From Roseibium sp. (GTDB taxonomy: Bacteria > Pseudomonadota > Alphaproteobacteria > Rhizobiales > Stappiaceae): 64,000 nt of DNA. The position numbers and the translations under genes were made by a program. Location: NCBI GenBank assembly GCA_017643925.1, contig JAEPML010000013.1, positions 1 through 64,000 on the forward strand. Direction: 5' to 3'. Below, piece after piece: positions 8,441 to 18,526 of this stretch. Each line of letters begins with the position of its first letter. The stretch's first letter is position 1. The notes below the pieces were generated by a model that saw only the letters and a program-made list of their open reading frames with translations, did not search any database and was not told where the DNA came from.

Positions 8441-11400
8441 ATGTTGCAGCAAACGGAAGGCGCATCCACCGAGCCCGAAACGGAACGGGTTGAGCGGGGC
8501 TTGCTGGCAGAGGCCGTTGAAGCCCTGGAAGAAGGCTTTGTCCTCTATGACAGCGACAAGCGCCTTGTCTTTGCCAACAATCGCTATGCCGAGATGCTCG
8601 GTCCCCACCGGGATCTTCTCGTTCCCGGCACCCCCATGCAGGTCATCATCGGACTGGCTGTCAGCAGCGGTCACATCACCATCGCCCGGGGACCGGAAGG
8701 CGGACTGCCGGGCATTCTTGAAGCACTGGAAACAACGCGCAATCTCAAGATCGAGATCAATGTTGCTGACGGGACCCAACGCGAAATCACCCTTGCACGC
8801 CTGAAGGACGGCGGCATCGTCGCGACAGCGCGCGATATCACCGAACAAAGAACGGCGGAGGCCCGGGCACGGGGCATGCTTCACGGGGCAATCGAGGCAG
8901 TCGATTTCGGCATTGCCCTTGTTGATGACGATGAAAGGCTGGTCTTTGCCAACCGGAAATTCAGCGAGATCGGCGACCCGGCCGGCAATCTTCTCAAACC
9001 AGGCCGCAGCATGCGCGATATCCATGAAGACGCGATCAGCACAGGCCTGTTTCCGCTGCCGCCCTGGACACCGAAGGCGGAGATCCTCGACGAACTCGAC
9101 CGGATGATCCGGCATTCGGCAAAGGGATTTTCGGTTCCCAACAACCAGGGCCGGGAAATTGTTGGAAATGTCTACGAAACCACCCTCGAGGGCCGTCTTC
9201 TGACCATCGAGGACGTGACCGATCAGCTGAGAGCGGAGCGGCTCTTCACCGATGCGGTGGCACGTTTGCCGGTTGGTGTGGCAATCGAAGGCGCCGACGG
9301 GCAATTCACCCATTGCAACGAAGCCTTTGCCGCCCCGTTTCATCTGACGGCGGAGGAAATCCTGAGCCTGTCCGACACTGACCGGATCAGCGTCCTGTCC
9401 CCTCATATCGCGAAAGTCGGCGGCAAGGACGTCGGCGACCACGCGGCCACGATGTTTGCGGAAGCCATTCGCCAGCAACGCAAGACCCTCACTCCGATGG
9501 AGGTGAGTTTCCGGGACGGCCGGCATTATCTGGTTGAACGGGCGGTTACGGAAGACAATGGCCGGGTTGTGGTTGTCACCGACATTACGGCGCTCAAGGA
9601 AGCCGAGAACCGGAGCCTGCAGACCCTGAACGATGCCATTCAGTCGCTGGACGAAGGGCTGGTCCTCTTCGATCGCGATCTGAGTTTCGTGTTCGGCAAT
9701 CGCCTCTATCACGAAATGTTCTTCAGCGATCTTGCGGCACCGGTCCCGGGAGAAAACCTCGTTGCCATGATGGACCGGCTGATCGACAGCGAAGCCATGC
9801 TGGTGCCGGACAAAGTCGGCAAAACCGATTACATGGACGAGCTGGCGCGGCTGGTCCGCATCTATCGTAAGAAGGAAACCATCCGAACCGGCGAAGGCAG
9901 AATTCTTCTGGCCTCCGCGCACCAAACCGAACTGGACGGCTACCTGGTCTCTTTTATCGACATCACGGAGCAGAGGCGTGCGGAAGAAGAACAGCGCGAA
10001 TCCGACCTGCTGCTGCGCAAGATCGTCGAGGCCTGCCCCGCCAATTTCCTCGTGTCCCGGATCGACGACGGCAAGATCATCTACTGCCCGCCCGCCTCCC
10101 GCGAACGGTTCGGCAACATCAGCACGACACTGAGTTTCTTCCTGACCCCGGACGACCGGCAGCGATATCTCGATGCTCTGTTGCCAACTGGGTCACTCGA
10201 CGACTATCGGGTGCAGTTCCGACGCGCCGACGGCTCGATCATGCAGGGTCTGACGGCAGCCCGCGTGACCGACTACAAGGGCGAGAACGTCATCGTGTCT
10301 TCCACGCGGGACATTTCGGATCTCCTGGCCATGCAGGATGAACTGCAGCGTCAGCGCGACATTGCCCACCAGAACGAAAAACTCTCCGCCCTGGGTGAGT
10401 TGCTGGCGGGCGTTGCCCATGAGCTTAACAATCCGCTGTCGATCATTGCCGGCTACGCCCAGATGCTGGAAGGCAAGCTCGACGATCCGGTCCTGTCCAA
10501 GCGCGTGGACCGGATCGCGGAGGCTGCCGATCGAAGCGCCCGGATCGTCAAGACCTTCCTGGCCATGGCCCGTCAAAGGCCAACGGCACTCGAACCTTGC
10601 TCCCTGAGCGAGATTGCCTCCGTTGCCCTCGAAATCGCAGGATACGGACTGAAGGCCAACGGCACTCGGGTCGTCACGGAGCTCGACGACGAATTGCCTC
10701 GGGTATCCGGCGATGCAGACCAGCTTGTCCAGGTGTTCACCAACCTGATCGTCAACGCCGAACATGCGCTGGCCCCGCTCGGCGAAGACGCCGTGCTGAC
10801 GCTGCGCGCGCGTTTTGATGAAGATACCAACCAGTCCATCATCGAAATTCACGACAACGGGCCCGGCATAGCCGACGAGATCCGCGCACGCATTTTCGAA
10901 CCATTCTTCACAACCAAGGATGTGGGGGAAGGGACCGGGGTTGGTCTCGCATTCAGTCACCGGATCATCGACACCCATGGCGGTACGCTCGAGGTGTCCT
11001 CTTCGCCGGGGCAAGGCACGCGCTTCTTTGTCAAATTGCCGTCCTTGGAACACTCCGCTGACGACCTGACGTCGCAAGCCCCGGACGAAGACCCGGTCAT
11101 GCGCAAACATGTGCTGGTCGTCGACGACGAGGAAAGCGTCGGCGAGTTGATCTGTGATCTACTTCAGGACATCGGCTGCCAAACCACCCTGACTGCGAAC
11201 GCGCGCGAAGCGATCGCGAAGCTCTCCGAAGCATCCTTCGACGCCATAATCAGCGATTTCAAGATGCCGGGCATGGATGGTGAAGCCTTCTTCAAGGAAC
11301 TTCGGCGGATCCGGCCCGACCATGTGGCGCGGATCGCGTTTGTCACCGGCGACTCCATGGGGAAAGCTGTCAATCGGTTCCTCCAGGACTGCCAACGGCC

Positions 11401-11479
11401 CTTTATCGAAAAACCGATTTCGAAGGACGATCTTGCCGCCCTTTTGAAGCAACTCGTCGGTGGAGACGAAAAGACATGA
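8441..11479 (+). CDS. Hybrid sensor histidine kinase with five PAS domains
   Basis: The 1012-residue protein has no membrane segment and is probably cytosolic. Five PAS-like domains lie at about 20-135, 145-262, 266-385, 392-512 and 522-630. A HisKA domain follows with His660 in [11 protein letters not shown], then an HATPase domain with N-box VNAEH and G-boxes DNGPGIAD and GTGVGLAF, and a C-terminal receiver (888-1008) with phospho-acceptor Asp939 in [11 protein letters not shown]. The stop overlaps the start of the OmpR-type regulator by 4 bp, so the pair is coupled. PAS1, PAS2 and PAS4 belong to the FxLYDxDxRLVFxN type that is often ligand-free. The stimulus is unknown. Confidence 0.92.
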   Translation: MLQQTEGASTEPETERVERGLLAEAVEALEEGFVLYDSDKRLVFANNRYAEMLGPHRDLLVPGTPMQVIIGLAVSSGHITIARGPEGGLPGILEALETTRNLKIEINVADGTQREITLARLKDGGIVATARDITEQRTAEARARGMLHGAIEAVDFGIALVDDDERLVFANRKFSEIGDPAGNLLKPGRSMRDIHEDAISTGLFPLPPWTPKAEILDELDRMIRHSAKGFSVPNNQGREIVGNVYETTLEGRLLTIEDVTDQLRAERLFTDAVARLPVGVAIEGADGQFTHCNEAFAAPFHLTAEEILSLSDTDRISVLSPHIAKVGGKDVGDHAATMFAEAIRQQRKTLTPMEVSFRDGRHYLVERAVTEDNGRVVVVTDITALKEAENRSLQTLNDAIQSLDEGLVLFDRDLSFVFGNRLYHEMFFSDLAAPVPGENLVAMMDRLIDSEAMLVPDKVGKTDYMDELARLVRIYRKKETIRTGEGRILLASAHQTELDGYLVSFIDITEQRRAEEEQRESDLLLRKIVEACPANFLVSRIDDGKIIYCPPASRERFGNISTTLSFFLTPDDRQRYLDALLPTGSLDDYRVQFRRADGSIMQGLTAARVTDYKGENVIVSSTRDISDLLAMQDELQRQRDIAHQNEKLSALGELLAGVAHELNNPLSIIAGYAQMLEGKLDDPVLSKRVDRIAEAADRSARIVKTFLAMARQRPTALEPCSLSEIASVALEIAGYGLKANGTRVVTELDDELPRVSGDADQLVQVFTNLIVNAEHALAPLGEDAVLTLRARFDEDTNQSIIEIHDNGPGIADEIRARIFEPFFTTKDVGEGTGVGLAFSHRIIDTHGGTLEVSSSPGQGTRFFVKLPSLEHSADDLTSQAPDEDPVMRKHVLVVDDEESVGELICDLLQDIGCQTTLTANAREAIAKLSEASFDAIISDFKMPGMDGEAFFKELRRIRPDHVARIAFVTGDSMGKAVNRFLQDCQRPFIEKPISKDDLAALLKQLVGGDEKT

Positions 11480-12192
11480 ACACATCCCCCTCGCCGCAGC
11501 AGATCCTGGTCTGTGATGACGAACCGCATCTGCGGGAAATGGTGGCGGAATACCTGACAGAACGCGGCTATTGCGTTTCGGAAGCCGAAAACGCCAACGT
11601 CATGAACGACCTTCTAGAAAAAACCCAGCCTGCCCTGATTATTCTGGATGTGAACATGCCGGGCACGGACGGATTGACGGCACTTCGCAATCTCAGGACC
11701 ACTTCCACCGTTCCGGTCATCATGTTAACCGCGGCCAGTGAGGTGGTTGACCGGATCGTCGGGCTGGAAATGGGAGCCGACGACTATGTCGGCAAACCGG
11801 TGGATCTGCGCGAGCTGGAAGCTCGGATCAAGGCCGCCCTGCGCCGGCAGAGCTTTGTCGAAACCGAAAGCGAGCAGAGGGATCGGCTCAATGGAACCGT
11901 CCCGTTCGGCCCGTGTCGCCTTGACATTGACGGCGCCAAGCTTTTTGGCGTGGATGGAAATGAAATTGCCATAACGGCAATGGAGTTCAGCCTCTTGCGG
12001 GTCTTTGCGGAAAACCGCGGCCGCGTTCTCAACCGGGACCAGCTGCTGGAACAGGCTCATGACAAGGGTTGGGAACCCTTTGACCGCTCCATCGACCTCA
12101 GGATTTCGCGCCTGCGTCGCAAGATCGAACCAAACCCGACCAAGCCGGAGACGATCCGCACCGTCCGGGGGATCGGATATGTCTTCGGCTGA
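11476..12192 (+). CDS. OmpR-family response regulator
   Basis: The 238-residue regulator has a receiver domain (about 8-122) with acidic pocket DDE, phospho-acceptor Asp58 in LDVNMPGTDG and the conserved lysine in GKPVD. A winged-helix domain (about 140-236) ends in the typical IRTVRGIGYVF. It shares the ATGA overlap with the hybrid kinase and is its obvious partner. Target genes are not evident; nothing directly downstream is in the same direction. Confidence 0.93.
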   Translation: MNTSPSPQQILVCDDEPHLREMVAEYLTERGYCVSEAENANVMNDLLEKTQPALIILDVNMPGTDGLTALRNLRTTSTVPVIMLTAASEVVDRIVGLEMGADDYVGKPVDLRELEARIKAALRRQSFVETESEQRDRLNGTVPFGPCRLDIDGAKLFGVDGNEIAITAMEFSLLRVFAENRGRVLNRDQLLEQAHDKGWEPFDRSIDLRISRLRRKIEPNPTKPETIRTVRGIGYVFG

Positions 12193-12288
12193 GGAAGACA
12201 ATGGGGCCGGGGCGGCGCTCCGACCACATTCCCGATCAACATCGGCGAGCGGGCGACACCAGCCGCCCTCGCGATTTACCCGCGCGGT

Positions 12289-12666
12289 TCAGGCACCACC
12301 CGTGAGGTCTTCCGCGAGCATCAACGCATTGTTGTCCGGGTCATAAAACGTTGCTGTCTTGACCATGCCTTCGACAACGTCGGTCGGCCCGTCAAACCTG
12401 ACCTTGGCCTCCTCCAGTTTCTGCCGCGCTGAATCAAGGTCTGCAATTCCGAACACCGGCACACAATTGCCCGGCGCCGGTTCGGTGTGCTCGCCAAGAC
12501 CAATTGTTACGCCTTCAGTCCGGGTCTGCAGCTCCGACCAGCCGGCCTCGTCCGCATGGTAGATGGCCTCGAACCCCAACATGTCCTGGTACCACTTGGC
12601 GCTCTGGTGACGGTCCTTGACCGACAGCGCAATCGTGATGGTGTTTTCCAACGAAATTATCGGCAT
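12289..12666 (-). CDS. VOC (glyoxalase/dioxygenase) family protein
   Basis: The 125-residue protein has the vicinal-oxygen-chelate fold pattern: LSVKDRHQSAKWYQDMLGF at the start, a central beta strand block and FYDPDNNALMLAE at the end. Such proteins bind a metal and act on small electrophiles or aromatic compounds, or serve as binding proteins; the substrate cannot be told from the sequence. It is divergent from the HxlR-type regulator 39 bp away and is likely controlled by it. Confidence 0.85.
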   Translation of the reverse strand: MPIISLENTITIALSVKDRHQSAKWYQDMLGFEAIYHADEAGWSELQTRTEGVTIGLGEHTEPAPGNCVPVFGIADLDSARQKLEEAKVRFDGPTDVVEGMVKTATFYDPDNNALMLAEDLTGGA

Positions 12667-12691
12667 CGACTTCCCCTTTGATTAAAAATAT

Positions 12692-12717
12692 ACTAACTAT
12701 ACTTTATGTACATTAGT
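12692..12717. promoter_or_regulatory. Divergent promoter/operator between VOC and HxlR genes
   Basis: The 39-bp gap is very AT-rich. It holds two TATACT-like -10 elements and an inverted repeat ACTAA (12692-12696) / TTAGT (12713-12717) that reaches into the HxlR start codon region. HxlR-type regulators commonly act on the gene divergent to their own; the operator role is inferred. Confidence 0.35.
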
Positions 12718-13257
12718 CTGTTTGTCAAGCTCACTTCGAGAGCCTGGGCGATGCCGATCCTGTCGAGCCTTCACAGCGGCATTCCCGGACGACAGGCGCC
12801 ACTTCTGACAGCAACGGGTGCAAGCCGGACCGCTTTTGCTCAAAGCATGGCCCACCTCATCGAAATCGGACTAATGGAAAGAAACCCCGGCCACGGCCAT
12901 CCTCTGCGGCCAGAATTCCGACTGACGGCGCAAGGCATTGCGGCAGCGGCCCTGGCGGCCAGGATACAGCGGGCATCGGAAAGCGAGGACCAGACACTGC
13001 TCCGGCGTTCGTGGACCCTTCCCGTGCTGACGTCGCTACATCAGTCCGGGCACTTCAACGAGATCAGGAGAAACCTGCCGGGTATTACGGACCGGGCTTT
13101 GTCGCAGGCGCTCAAGGCAATGGAAGAAAAGGGCTGGGTTCAACGTGATGTGGACAACGCTGCGCGCCCGCCCCGCTCCATTTATCGTGCAATCGGCTTC
13201 GGGGCAGAACTGAGCCGGATCACGGCTGCGGAGATCGAGTTCGAACCGGGAGAGTGA
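12706..13257 (+). CDS. Regulator with two tandem HxlR winged-helix domains
   Basis: The 183-residue protein contains two HxlR/MarR-like winged helices in one chain. The first (about 8-80) has W-A-M-P-ILSSLHSG and LIEIGLMERN; the second (about 100-170) has WTLPVLTSLHQSG, a recognition helix ITDRALSQALKAMEEKGWV and a basic wing. Standard HxlR proteins have one such domain of about 110 residues and dimerise, so this chain may act as a pseudo-dimer. The start at 12706 has no ribosome site and may be leaderless; the first helix needs this start, which argues against the ATG at 12751. It probably controls the divergent VOC gene. Confidence 0.8.
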   Translation: MYISLFVKLTSRAWAMPILSSLHSGIPGRQAPLLTATGASRTAFAQSMAHLIEIGLMERNPGHGHPLRPEFRLTAQGIAAAALAARIQRASESEDQTLLRRSWTLPVLTSLHQSGHFNEIRRNLPGITDRALSQALKAMEEKGWVQRDVDNAARPPRSIYRAIGFGAELSRITAAEIEFEPGE

Positions 13258-13321
13258 ACAGAAACACCAAGCCGCCCCGGCCATTCAAGTTGAGCCAATC
13301 CAGCGTTGCCTGGAGCGATTT

Positions 13322-14050
13322 TCAGCTCGCTGCCAGATAGGCTTCGACATCCCGAAGGAGCGCATCGACCTCATCATCATGCACCTTCAGCAAGGCAAAT
13401 TTCCTATGAATGTTTCGCAAGTAATCGAGGCTCGATCCTGCAAAACCCTTGCCCGTTGCAAGGTAGCGGACCTGGTCTTCCCGGGCCATGGTATGGTCGA
13501 TCAGATCGGCACTGTGATCTGCCACGAAGGTCAGTGCCTCGATCCTTCCGCCATCGACAAATGATGTGACGAAAGCCGGAAGATAGGCCGGACCGACCTG
13601 TTCACGCCGCCAGAGCACTTCGGTTTCCACGTCGACCCTGTCCCGTGAAACGCGGAACAGCAGGCCGTCACATCCAGTCCCTTCATCCAGTGCAGCCATC
13701 AGGCCAGGTGCATCGGCAGTGCCCCTGGCCCCGTAAATGTCCTTCAAAATGAAACGACGGGCATAGCCCGGAACATGCGCCCGCCTGACTTCGGCGAACT
13801 CGATGGCCGGGTCCCACATCAAGGAGCCATAGGCAAAGATCCAGAGATCCTCGTCTTGACGCCCCTGAAGGGTTTCGCGGCGCATGCCTTCCCGCTTTGC
13901 GTCGGAATGCCACCACTGCTCCACGCCCAGTTCTTCCATCTTCTCGGCAAGAACCGCCGTCGTGAATGTTCGGAAGAACGACTTGTGCGGATCGGCAATG
14001 GCTGCCTTCAATTCCGGATGATGGAAAAACGGGTCCTGTTCGAGCGTCAC
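13322..14050 (-). CDS. chaC: ChaC-type gamma-glutamylcyclotransferase
   Basis: The protein carries the glutathione-specific cyclotransferase signature IFAYGSLMWDP near residue 75, followed by RRAHVPGYARRF, a GTCDG-like loop near the catalytic acid and LDYLRNIH toward the end. ChaC enzymes cleave glutathione to 5-oxoproline and Cys-Gly. The N-terminal 65 residues before the core are longer than in E. coli ChaC. I choose the GTG at 14050, preceded by AGGGA at 7 bases; a GTG at 14065 is possible. A gamma-glutamyltransferase is also in this window (58281-59876), though not linked. Confidence 0.88.
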   Translation of the reverse strand: MTLEQDPFFHHPELKAAIADPHKSFFRTFTTAVLAEKMEELGVEQWWHSDAKREGMRRETLQGRQDEDLWIFAYGSLMWDPAIEFAEVRRAHVPGYARRFILKDIYGARGTADAPGLMAALDEGTGCDGLLFRVSRDRVDVETEVLWRREQVGPAYLPAFVTSFVDGGRIEALTFVADHSADLIDHTMAREDQVRYLATGKGFAGSSLDYLRNIHRKFALLKVHDDEVDALLRDVEAYLAAS

Positions 14051-14104
14051 CTGTTTCCCTTTCACAAACCTGGCCCGTCAAGCCGCAGCCTAGCACAAGC
14101 CTGG

Positions 14105-14737
14105 TCAGATCGCAGAGGTCTCTTTCTCGCGGGAAACCGGGACTTGCGTCTTGCGGGAGAGCATCAACACAAACGGATCAACAGTTCCGGCCAGACCCGC
14201 TTCTTCACCCTCGTGGACTTTCAGGATTTCAAATCCGGCCGCTTGAAGAAGTGTTGTCAGCTCCTCGGTTTCATAGAAGGTGTAATACCGGCCGAACTTG
14301 TCGCGGCTTGCACCGCTGCCACGCTTCATGCCCAGATGCAGTATGCCCTGCGGTTGAAGACAATCGTGCAGGTTGGCCAAGTGCCCGGGAAAATCCTGGC
14401 GTGCCGCATGTAACAGGCTGAAATTGGCCCAGACCCCCTGATAGGCTGCCGTCTCCAGCGGGTCGTCAAAAGTCCCCAGTCTCGCGGGGAGGCCTCGGTG
14501 CTCCCGCGCCAGAGCCACCATTTCCGGTGAAGCATCCACGGGGTCCGGCAGAAACCCGGCATCCCGCAAATGACTGGACGCCATGCCCGGGCCACACCCC
14601 CAATCAAGCACCGCAGCACCGGGTGGCAGACAGGACATGAAACCCTTCAGCGAACCGCTCGGCTCATCGCGGGAGAACCGTTTGGCATAGTCGGTTGCCT
14701 TGATGTCATAGACCCGAATTGTTTCTTCATCAGCCAT
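14105..14737 (-). CDS. Class I SAM-dependent methyltransferase
   Basis: The 210-residue enzyme has a Rossmann methyltransferase core: motif I VLDWGCGPGMASSHL (about 44-58), an acidic loop at DASPEMVALA, and LQPQGILHLGMK. The pattern IRVYDIKATDYAKRF at the start is common in uncharacterised methyltransferases of Rhizobiales and Rhodobacterales. The substrate is unknown. It is transcribed in the same direction as chaC with a 54-bp gap and may share its transcript. Confidence 0.85.
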   Translation of the reverse strand: MADEETIRVYDIKATDYAKRFSRDEPSGSLKGFMSCLPPGAAVLDWGCGPGMASSHLRDAGFLPDPVDASPEMVALAREHRGLPARLGTFDDPLETAAYQGVWANFSLLHAARQDFPGHLANLHDCLQPQGILHLGMKRGSGASRDKFGRYYTFYETEELTTLLQAAGFEILKVHEGEEAGLAGTVDPFVLMLSRKTQVPVSREKETSAI

Positions 14738-14862
14738 GCTTTGAACCCGGTTGGTGCCTTGTCGCCACTATGGCCAAGAACACGCCAGCAGCCAATCTTC
14801 AAAAATATTCGGCCGCAACGCGGCGCAGCCGCGAGACTGCGTCACCGCATGCAGACACAAGA

Positions 14863-14893
14863 AACCCCGCGTTTCCTATCGAAACACGGGGTT
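14863..14893 (-). terminator. Rho-independent terminator of the small exported protein gene
   Basis: Arms at 14863-14875 and 14881-14893 form a 13-bp stem with one mismatch and a 5-base loop. Read on the minus strand, it is followed by a T-rich tract (TTTCTTGTG). It lies 44 bases after the stop at 14937. Confidence 0.65.
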
Positions 14894-14936
14894 ATCTTGA
14901 AACGGGGTCAGGCCTTTCGGTGGCCCGTCCCAGTCA

Positions 14937-15356
14937 TCAGTTGCCGAGGCACTTTTCAAGAAGCGCTGCGTCCGGATTGGTCGCATTCGGGCCGAATTCG
15001 GCGTAACAACCGGCGGTCCAGGCAACGGCCTTGTTCTTGTCGTCGAAGGATTCGTTGGCATTTCCGGCGCGCTGTTTACCAGATGTCGAAACACGCATCG
15101 GCTTGGACGGTTTCGTCGTCATGCCACGGGTCTTGATCTTGGTTGCCTTGAAGGGAGAAGCAGGCTTCACACCACCATGATTGGCACAGGCAACTTCATT
15201 GCTGATCGCGTCGTCCGAGCCAAAATTGTAAACGGTACCGTCATTGCAGGTGACGATGCGGTCGGCTGCCTGGGCGACAACCGGAACGGCAACTGTTGCG
15301 AAAGATCCGACGGTCAGGGCCGCCAGCACCGAGAATGCTGTAATCTTCATTTTCAT
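14937..15356 (-). CDS. Small exported protein of unknown function
   Basis: A Sec signal peptide (MKMKITAFSVLAALTVGSF ending near AQAA) precedes a mature part of about 107 residues with two cysteine pairs' worth of Cys (VTCNDGTVYNF, VACANHGG, AGCYAEF, EKCLGN) that could form two disulfides. The VTCNDGTxY ... CxNHGG pattern is seen in small secreted alphaproteobacterial proteins without known function. I choose the ATG at 15356, which follows GGAG by 7 bases; an upstream TTG would lie in the ribosome site. It is a single-gene unit with its own terminator. Confidence 0.8.
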   Translation of the reverse strand: MKMKITAFSVLAALTVGSFATVAVPVVAQAADRIVTCNDGTVYNFGSDDAISNEVACANHGGVKPASPFKATKIKTRGMTTKPSKPMRVSTSGKQRAGNANESFDDKNKAVAWTAGCYAEFGPNATNPDAALLEKCLGN

Positions 15357-15481
15357 GTTCAATCTCCTTAAGTTTCAATCAGCTTTCCTGCTGACTATAT
15401 GAAGATAGAAACTGAACTTATCTGATTGATTTCACTGTATATTTCAATTGTATCAGATTACAGACTGCTTCTGATCAAAAC

Positions 15482-15518
15482 AAAAAACCGCACCCCAAGG
15501 CCTTGCGGCGGGATGCGG
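15482..15518 (-). terminator. Rho-independent terminator of the RTX gene
   Basis: A 9-bp stem (15510-15518 with 15488-15496) is followed on the minus strand by six T residues (15487-15482). It lies 66 bases after the RTX stop at 15584. Confidence 0.85.
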
Positions 15519-15583
15519 CTTCATGTGGCGGTCTTGCCCGGACAAGCTCAAGGCGGGCTTCGACGTTCCGGTTTCGTAAGAGA

Positions 15584-17110
15584 TCAGACGATAAACAGGT
15601 CGTTCTGCGTCAGATCGATGTGACCCAGCATCTGGAAGGACAGGTCTGCATCCAGCCCGACACCGTCTCGGACATAGACATTTGTGACATCGCCAAAGGC
15701 TCCGCTTTGCGAATGTTCGAAATAGGCCTCGGCCCCGGGCGTATTCGAGAATCCATTCTGCTCGCCGAGGAAATCGGCAAAGAAACCCTCGATGACGACA
15801 AGATCGCCGCCCTGGACAAAGTCGCCAATGACATCCATCGGATCCGATGCCCCACCGCTGTCACCGGCGGCGAAGTAGAAGACATCGAACCCTGCGCCTC
15901 CATGAAGGTAGTCGCCAATCTCGCCAGCGTCGTTCGTTCCACCGGTGATGTGGTCATTGCCGGCACCACCGTGGATGTAATCGTTGCCGTCGTCTCCGTA
16001 GATCCAGTCCGTGTCGCCACCGCCGAGCATGTCATCGTCGCCGGCGCCGCCTTCCATCTCGTCGTTGCCGTCTCCGCCTTCCATGTCGTCGTTGCCGAGG
16101 CCACCTTCCATCCGGTCATTGCCTGTGTAACCCTCCATGCGGTCGTTGCCATGACCACCGGACATCTTGTCGTTTCCTGAACCGCCATCCATGACGTCGT
16201 CGCCCTTGTCGCCGACCAGAACGTCATTGCCGCCGCCACCAAGAATCTGATCGTCGCCCAGGCCGCCGTGAAGGAGATCATTTCCAAGGCCTCCAAAGAC
16301 CTGATCGTCCCCGTCGCCACCAAAGACGGAATCATCACCCTCGTCGCCCCACAGCGTATCGTTGCCGTCTTCACCTTCTACCGTGTCGTTCCCGTCACCT
16401 GCCCGGACAACGTCGCGGTCAAAGCCGCCCTTGATCCGATCATTGCCAGTGCCGCCGAAGATCTGGTCCTTGCCGTGTCCACCGAGCAGGGAATCATTTC
16501 CCGAACCGCCGTCCAGGAAGTCATCACCAACATCACCGCTCAGAACATCATTGCCTGTCTGACCGTACAGCCGGTCGTTGCCGCGACCACCGACAATGAG
16601 ATCGTTGCCGGCGCCGCCGTAGCCACTGTCGTTTCCGTCGAAGAGGAAGATGTCATCGTTACCCCAAAGACCATACGCCCGGTCAACACCATTGGTCCCG
16701 AAGAATTCATCGTCTCCGGCATAGTCGAACCAGAAATTTATGGGAGTCACGTTGATGCCGATGTTGAAGAAATCAACGAGCTGCGGGATGCCGCCCAGTC
16801 CGCCCAGAACCGGATTGTTGCCGAAACCTGCAAAGGACCAGGGAGCAGGTGATTCGCTCTCGGCACGGTCCAGTGTCCTGTAGCCGTCCGCGCCGCCATC
16901 AAGATTGCCACCACGCCGAACGGATTTTTCCGGTTCACTGGCAATGGGTGTCGACGAGCTGTCCCTGCTGTCATCTTCGTTGCCACCTGTTGGATCTGGT
17001 CCGTCAATGCCTGAAGGCTGGTCGTCTGCCATCCAATCGGACCAGTTTGGTCCGAGATCGGAGTTCCAGCCCAGGGTCTTGGAAAAGGGAGTAAGTAACT
17101 TGAAAGCCAT
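15584..17110 (-). CDS. RTX calcium-binding protein with long nonapeptide array
   Basis: The 508-residue protein consists of a unique acidic N-terminal part (about 1-140), about thirty GGxGNDxUx nonapeptide repeats (about 145-420) that form calcium-binding beta-rolls, and a C-terminal domain with FDVFYFAAGDSGG, VIGDFVQGGD and a final DLFIV, as in type I secretion substrates. There is no Sec signal. Within the array a run of repeats has Met in the hydrophobic position (MDGG, MSGG, MEGY, MEGG), which is unusual. I choose the ATG at 17110, preceded by GAGG; the open frame upstream does not look like coding sequence. No enzymatic domain is visible, so adhesion or surface-layer roles are possible. 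Confidence 0.85.
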   Translation of the reverse strand: MAFKLLTPFSKTLGWNSDLGPNWSDWMADDQPSGIDGPDPTGGNEDDSRDSSSTPIASEPEKSVRRGGNLDGGADGYRTLDRAESESPAPWSFAGFGNNPVLGGLGGIPQLVDFFNIGINVTPINFWFDYAGDDEFFGTNGVDRAYGLWGNDDIFLFDGNDSGYGGAGNDLIVGGRGNDRLYGQTGNDVLSGDVGDDFLDGGSGNDSLLGGHGKDQIFGGTGNDRIKGGFDRDVVRAGDGNDTVEGEDGNDTLWGDEGDDSVFGGDGDDQVFGGLGNDLLHGGLGDDQILGGGGNDVLVGDKGDDVMDGGSGNDKMSGGHGNDRMEGYTGNDRMEGGLGNDDMEGGDGNDEMEGGAGDDDMLGGGDTDWIYGDDGNDYIHGGAGNDHITGGTNDAGEIGDYLHGGAGFDVFYFAAGDSGGASDPMDVIGDFVQGGDLVVIEGFFADFLGEQNGFSNTPGAEAYFEHSQSGAFGDVTNVYVRDGVGLDADLSFQMLGHIDLTQNDLFIV

Positions 17111-17378
17111 TTCATTGTCCTCAGTGCATGGGGGCCATTGGCCGACATCTGTTTGGTTTGAGGTCGGACTGGTGCCCGATGCCCACTGAGGGAAATATCG
17201 AACCGGCACGTATCGGAACGACGTTGTGGCAGCAGGAAGAGCGTATGAGTTGTATCGACGCAGCCCGTCCGGGCCACTTGATCGACACATCTGTTACGTT
17301 GGATACAAACCGACGCGCAACGACGGCAGGCGCACTTCAGATCGGCAAAAGCGCCACCAGGCGGCCGCTCCAGGAAGC

Positions 17379-18410
17379 TCAGCTCTCGACGGGCGCCGTG
17401 CTTTTTCGGACCACCAGCCAGGGATCCAGCTGGAAGTCCCTCTCATCCGGCTGCTTTCCGTCGAGCAGACTGAGCAGATGTCGCGCGGCGAGGGCGCCAA
17501 TGGCACGGCGCGGCTGATGAACGGTCGTCAGAGACGGCACAAAATGACCGGCGATGTCGATATCGTCAAAGCCGACCACCGAGACGTCCTCTGGCACGCG
17601 AATGCCTGCTTCGTGCAGGGCGGAAACGAAACCGAACGCCGTCCGGTCACTGGCGCAGAAAACGGCTGTCGGCCGTTCCGAAAGCTTCAACCAGGCCTCG
17701 GCTGCGGCCTGTCCGGTTTCAAGCGTGTAATCACCTTCAAAGACCCACGCGTTGAACGGATCAATTTCGGCCGCTTGCAACGTTGCCCTGAATCCATCAA
17801 GGCGGTCCTGACCGGGCTTGTGCGAAAACAGACCCGACACATGCCCGATCCTTCTGTGCCCCAGCTGCAGCAGGTGCGCTACGGCGAGGTTTGCCCCCAG
17901 CAGATTGTTGATGACGGCAATTGGCACGCGCGGATCGTCGCTCCATTCACCTGCCGTTACCATCGGCGGCAGCTTCGGATTGCTGGCCTTGATCTCCGCG
18001 ATGGACAGATGCCCGTCGAGGGTGACGATCCCGTCGCAATTGTTCTTGCTGAAATAGTCGTTCAGCTTCATCTGCGACATGGACGGTTTGCGCGTGTCGG
18101 CAATAAGGACCTTCAGATCCCGTTCTGCGCATACCGATTCAATGCCTTGCAGGACGTTGGAAAAATGCGAGTTGCCGATATCCGGCACAAGCGCGACGAT
18201 GGTTCCGGTCTGTTGCCGGCGCAGGTTTCGCGCTGCATGATTGAGGATGTAGCCCGTCTTTTCGACAGCTTCCAACACTCGCCGTCGCGTATCCTCCGTC
18301 ACGCGCTGTGGTGAGGACAGCGCCCGGCTGACTGTCGCCGTCGAGACCTTCGCCTCGCGCGCAACATCCTGAACAGTCGGATTGGATTTATGTGGTTTGG
18401 ACGTGTTCAT
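17379..18410 (-). CDS. LacI-family transcriptional regulator
   Basis: The 343-residue protein begins with a LacI helix-turn-helix ([20 protein letters not shown]) and the hinge helix [11 protein letters not shown] periplasmic-binding-protein-like effector domain follows ([21 protein letters not shown] to the end), with [19 protein letters not shown] and [14 protein letters not shown]. Members usually respond to a sugar or nucleoside and repress catabolic operons. No sugar genes are adjacent, so the target is unknown. Confidence 0.93.
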   Translation of the reverse strand: MNTSKPHKSNPTVQDVAREAKVSTATVSRALSSPQRVTEDTRRRVLEAVEKTGYILNHAARNLRRQQTGTIVALVPDIGNSHFSNVLQGIESVCAERDLKVLIADTRKPSMSQMKLNDYFSKNNCDGIVTLDGHLSIAEIKASNPKLPPMVTAGEWSDDPRVPIAVINNLLGANLAVAHLLQLGHRRIGHVSGLFSHKPGQDRLDGFRATLQAAEIDPFNAWVFEGDYTLETGQAAAEAWLKLSERPTAVFCASDRTAFGFVSALHEAGIRVPEDVSVVGFDDIDIAGHFVPSLTTVHQPRRAIGALAARHLLSLLDGKQPDERDFQLDPWLVVRKSTAPVES

Positions 18411-18526
18411 TTCCGGGCATTGCGATAGACGGCGACTGATCGCTCATTGTCTATACAGATCTGGCAAACTGCAACAATGGCTTGTCTGTAGGGCTGTACA
18501 GCAATATCGACCGGATCGCGATACGT

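Noticed and set aside
15900..16700. CRISPR-like regular repeats
   Set aside because: The short GGNGGNAACGAC-like periodicity is the coding pattern of RTX nonapeptides, with no spacers of constant length and an open frame through it.
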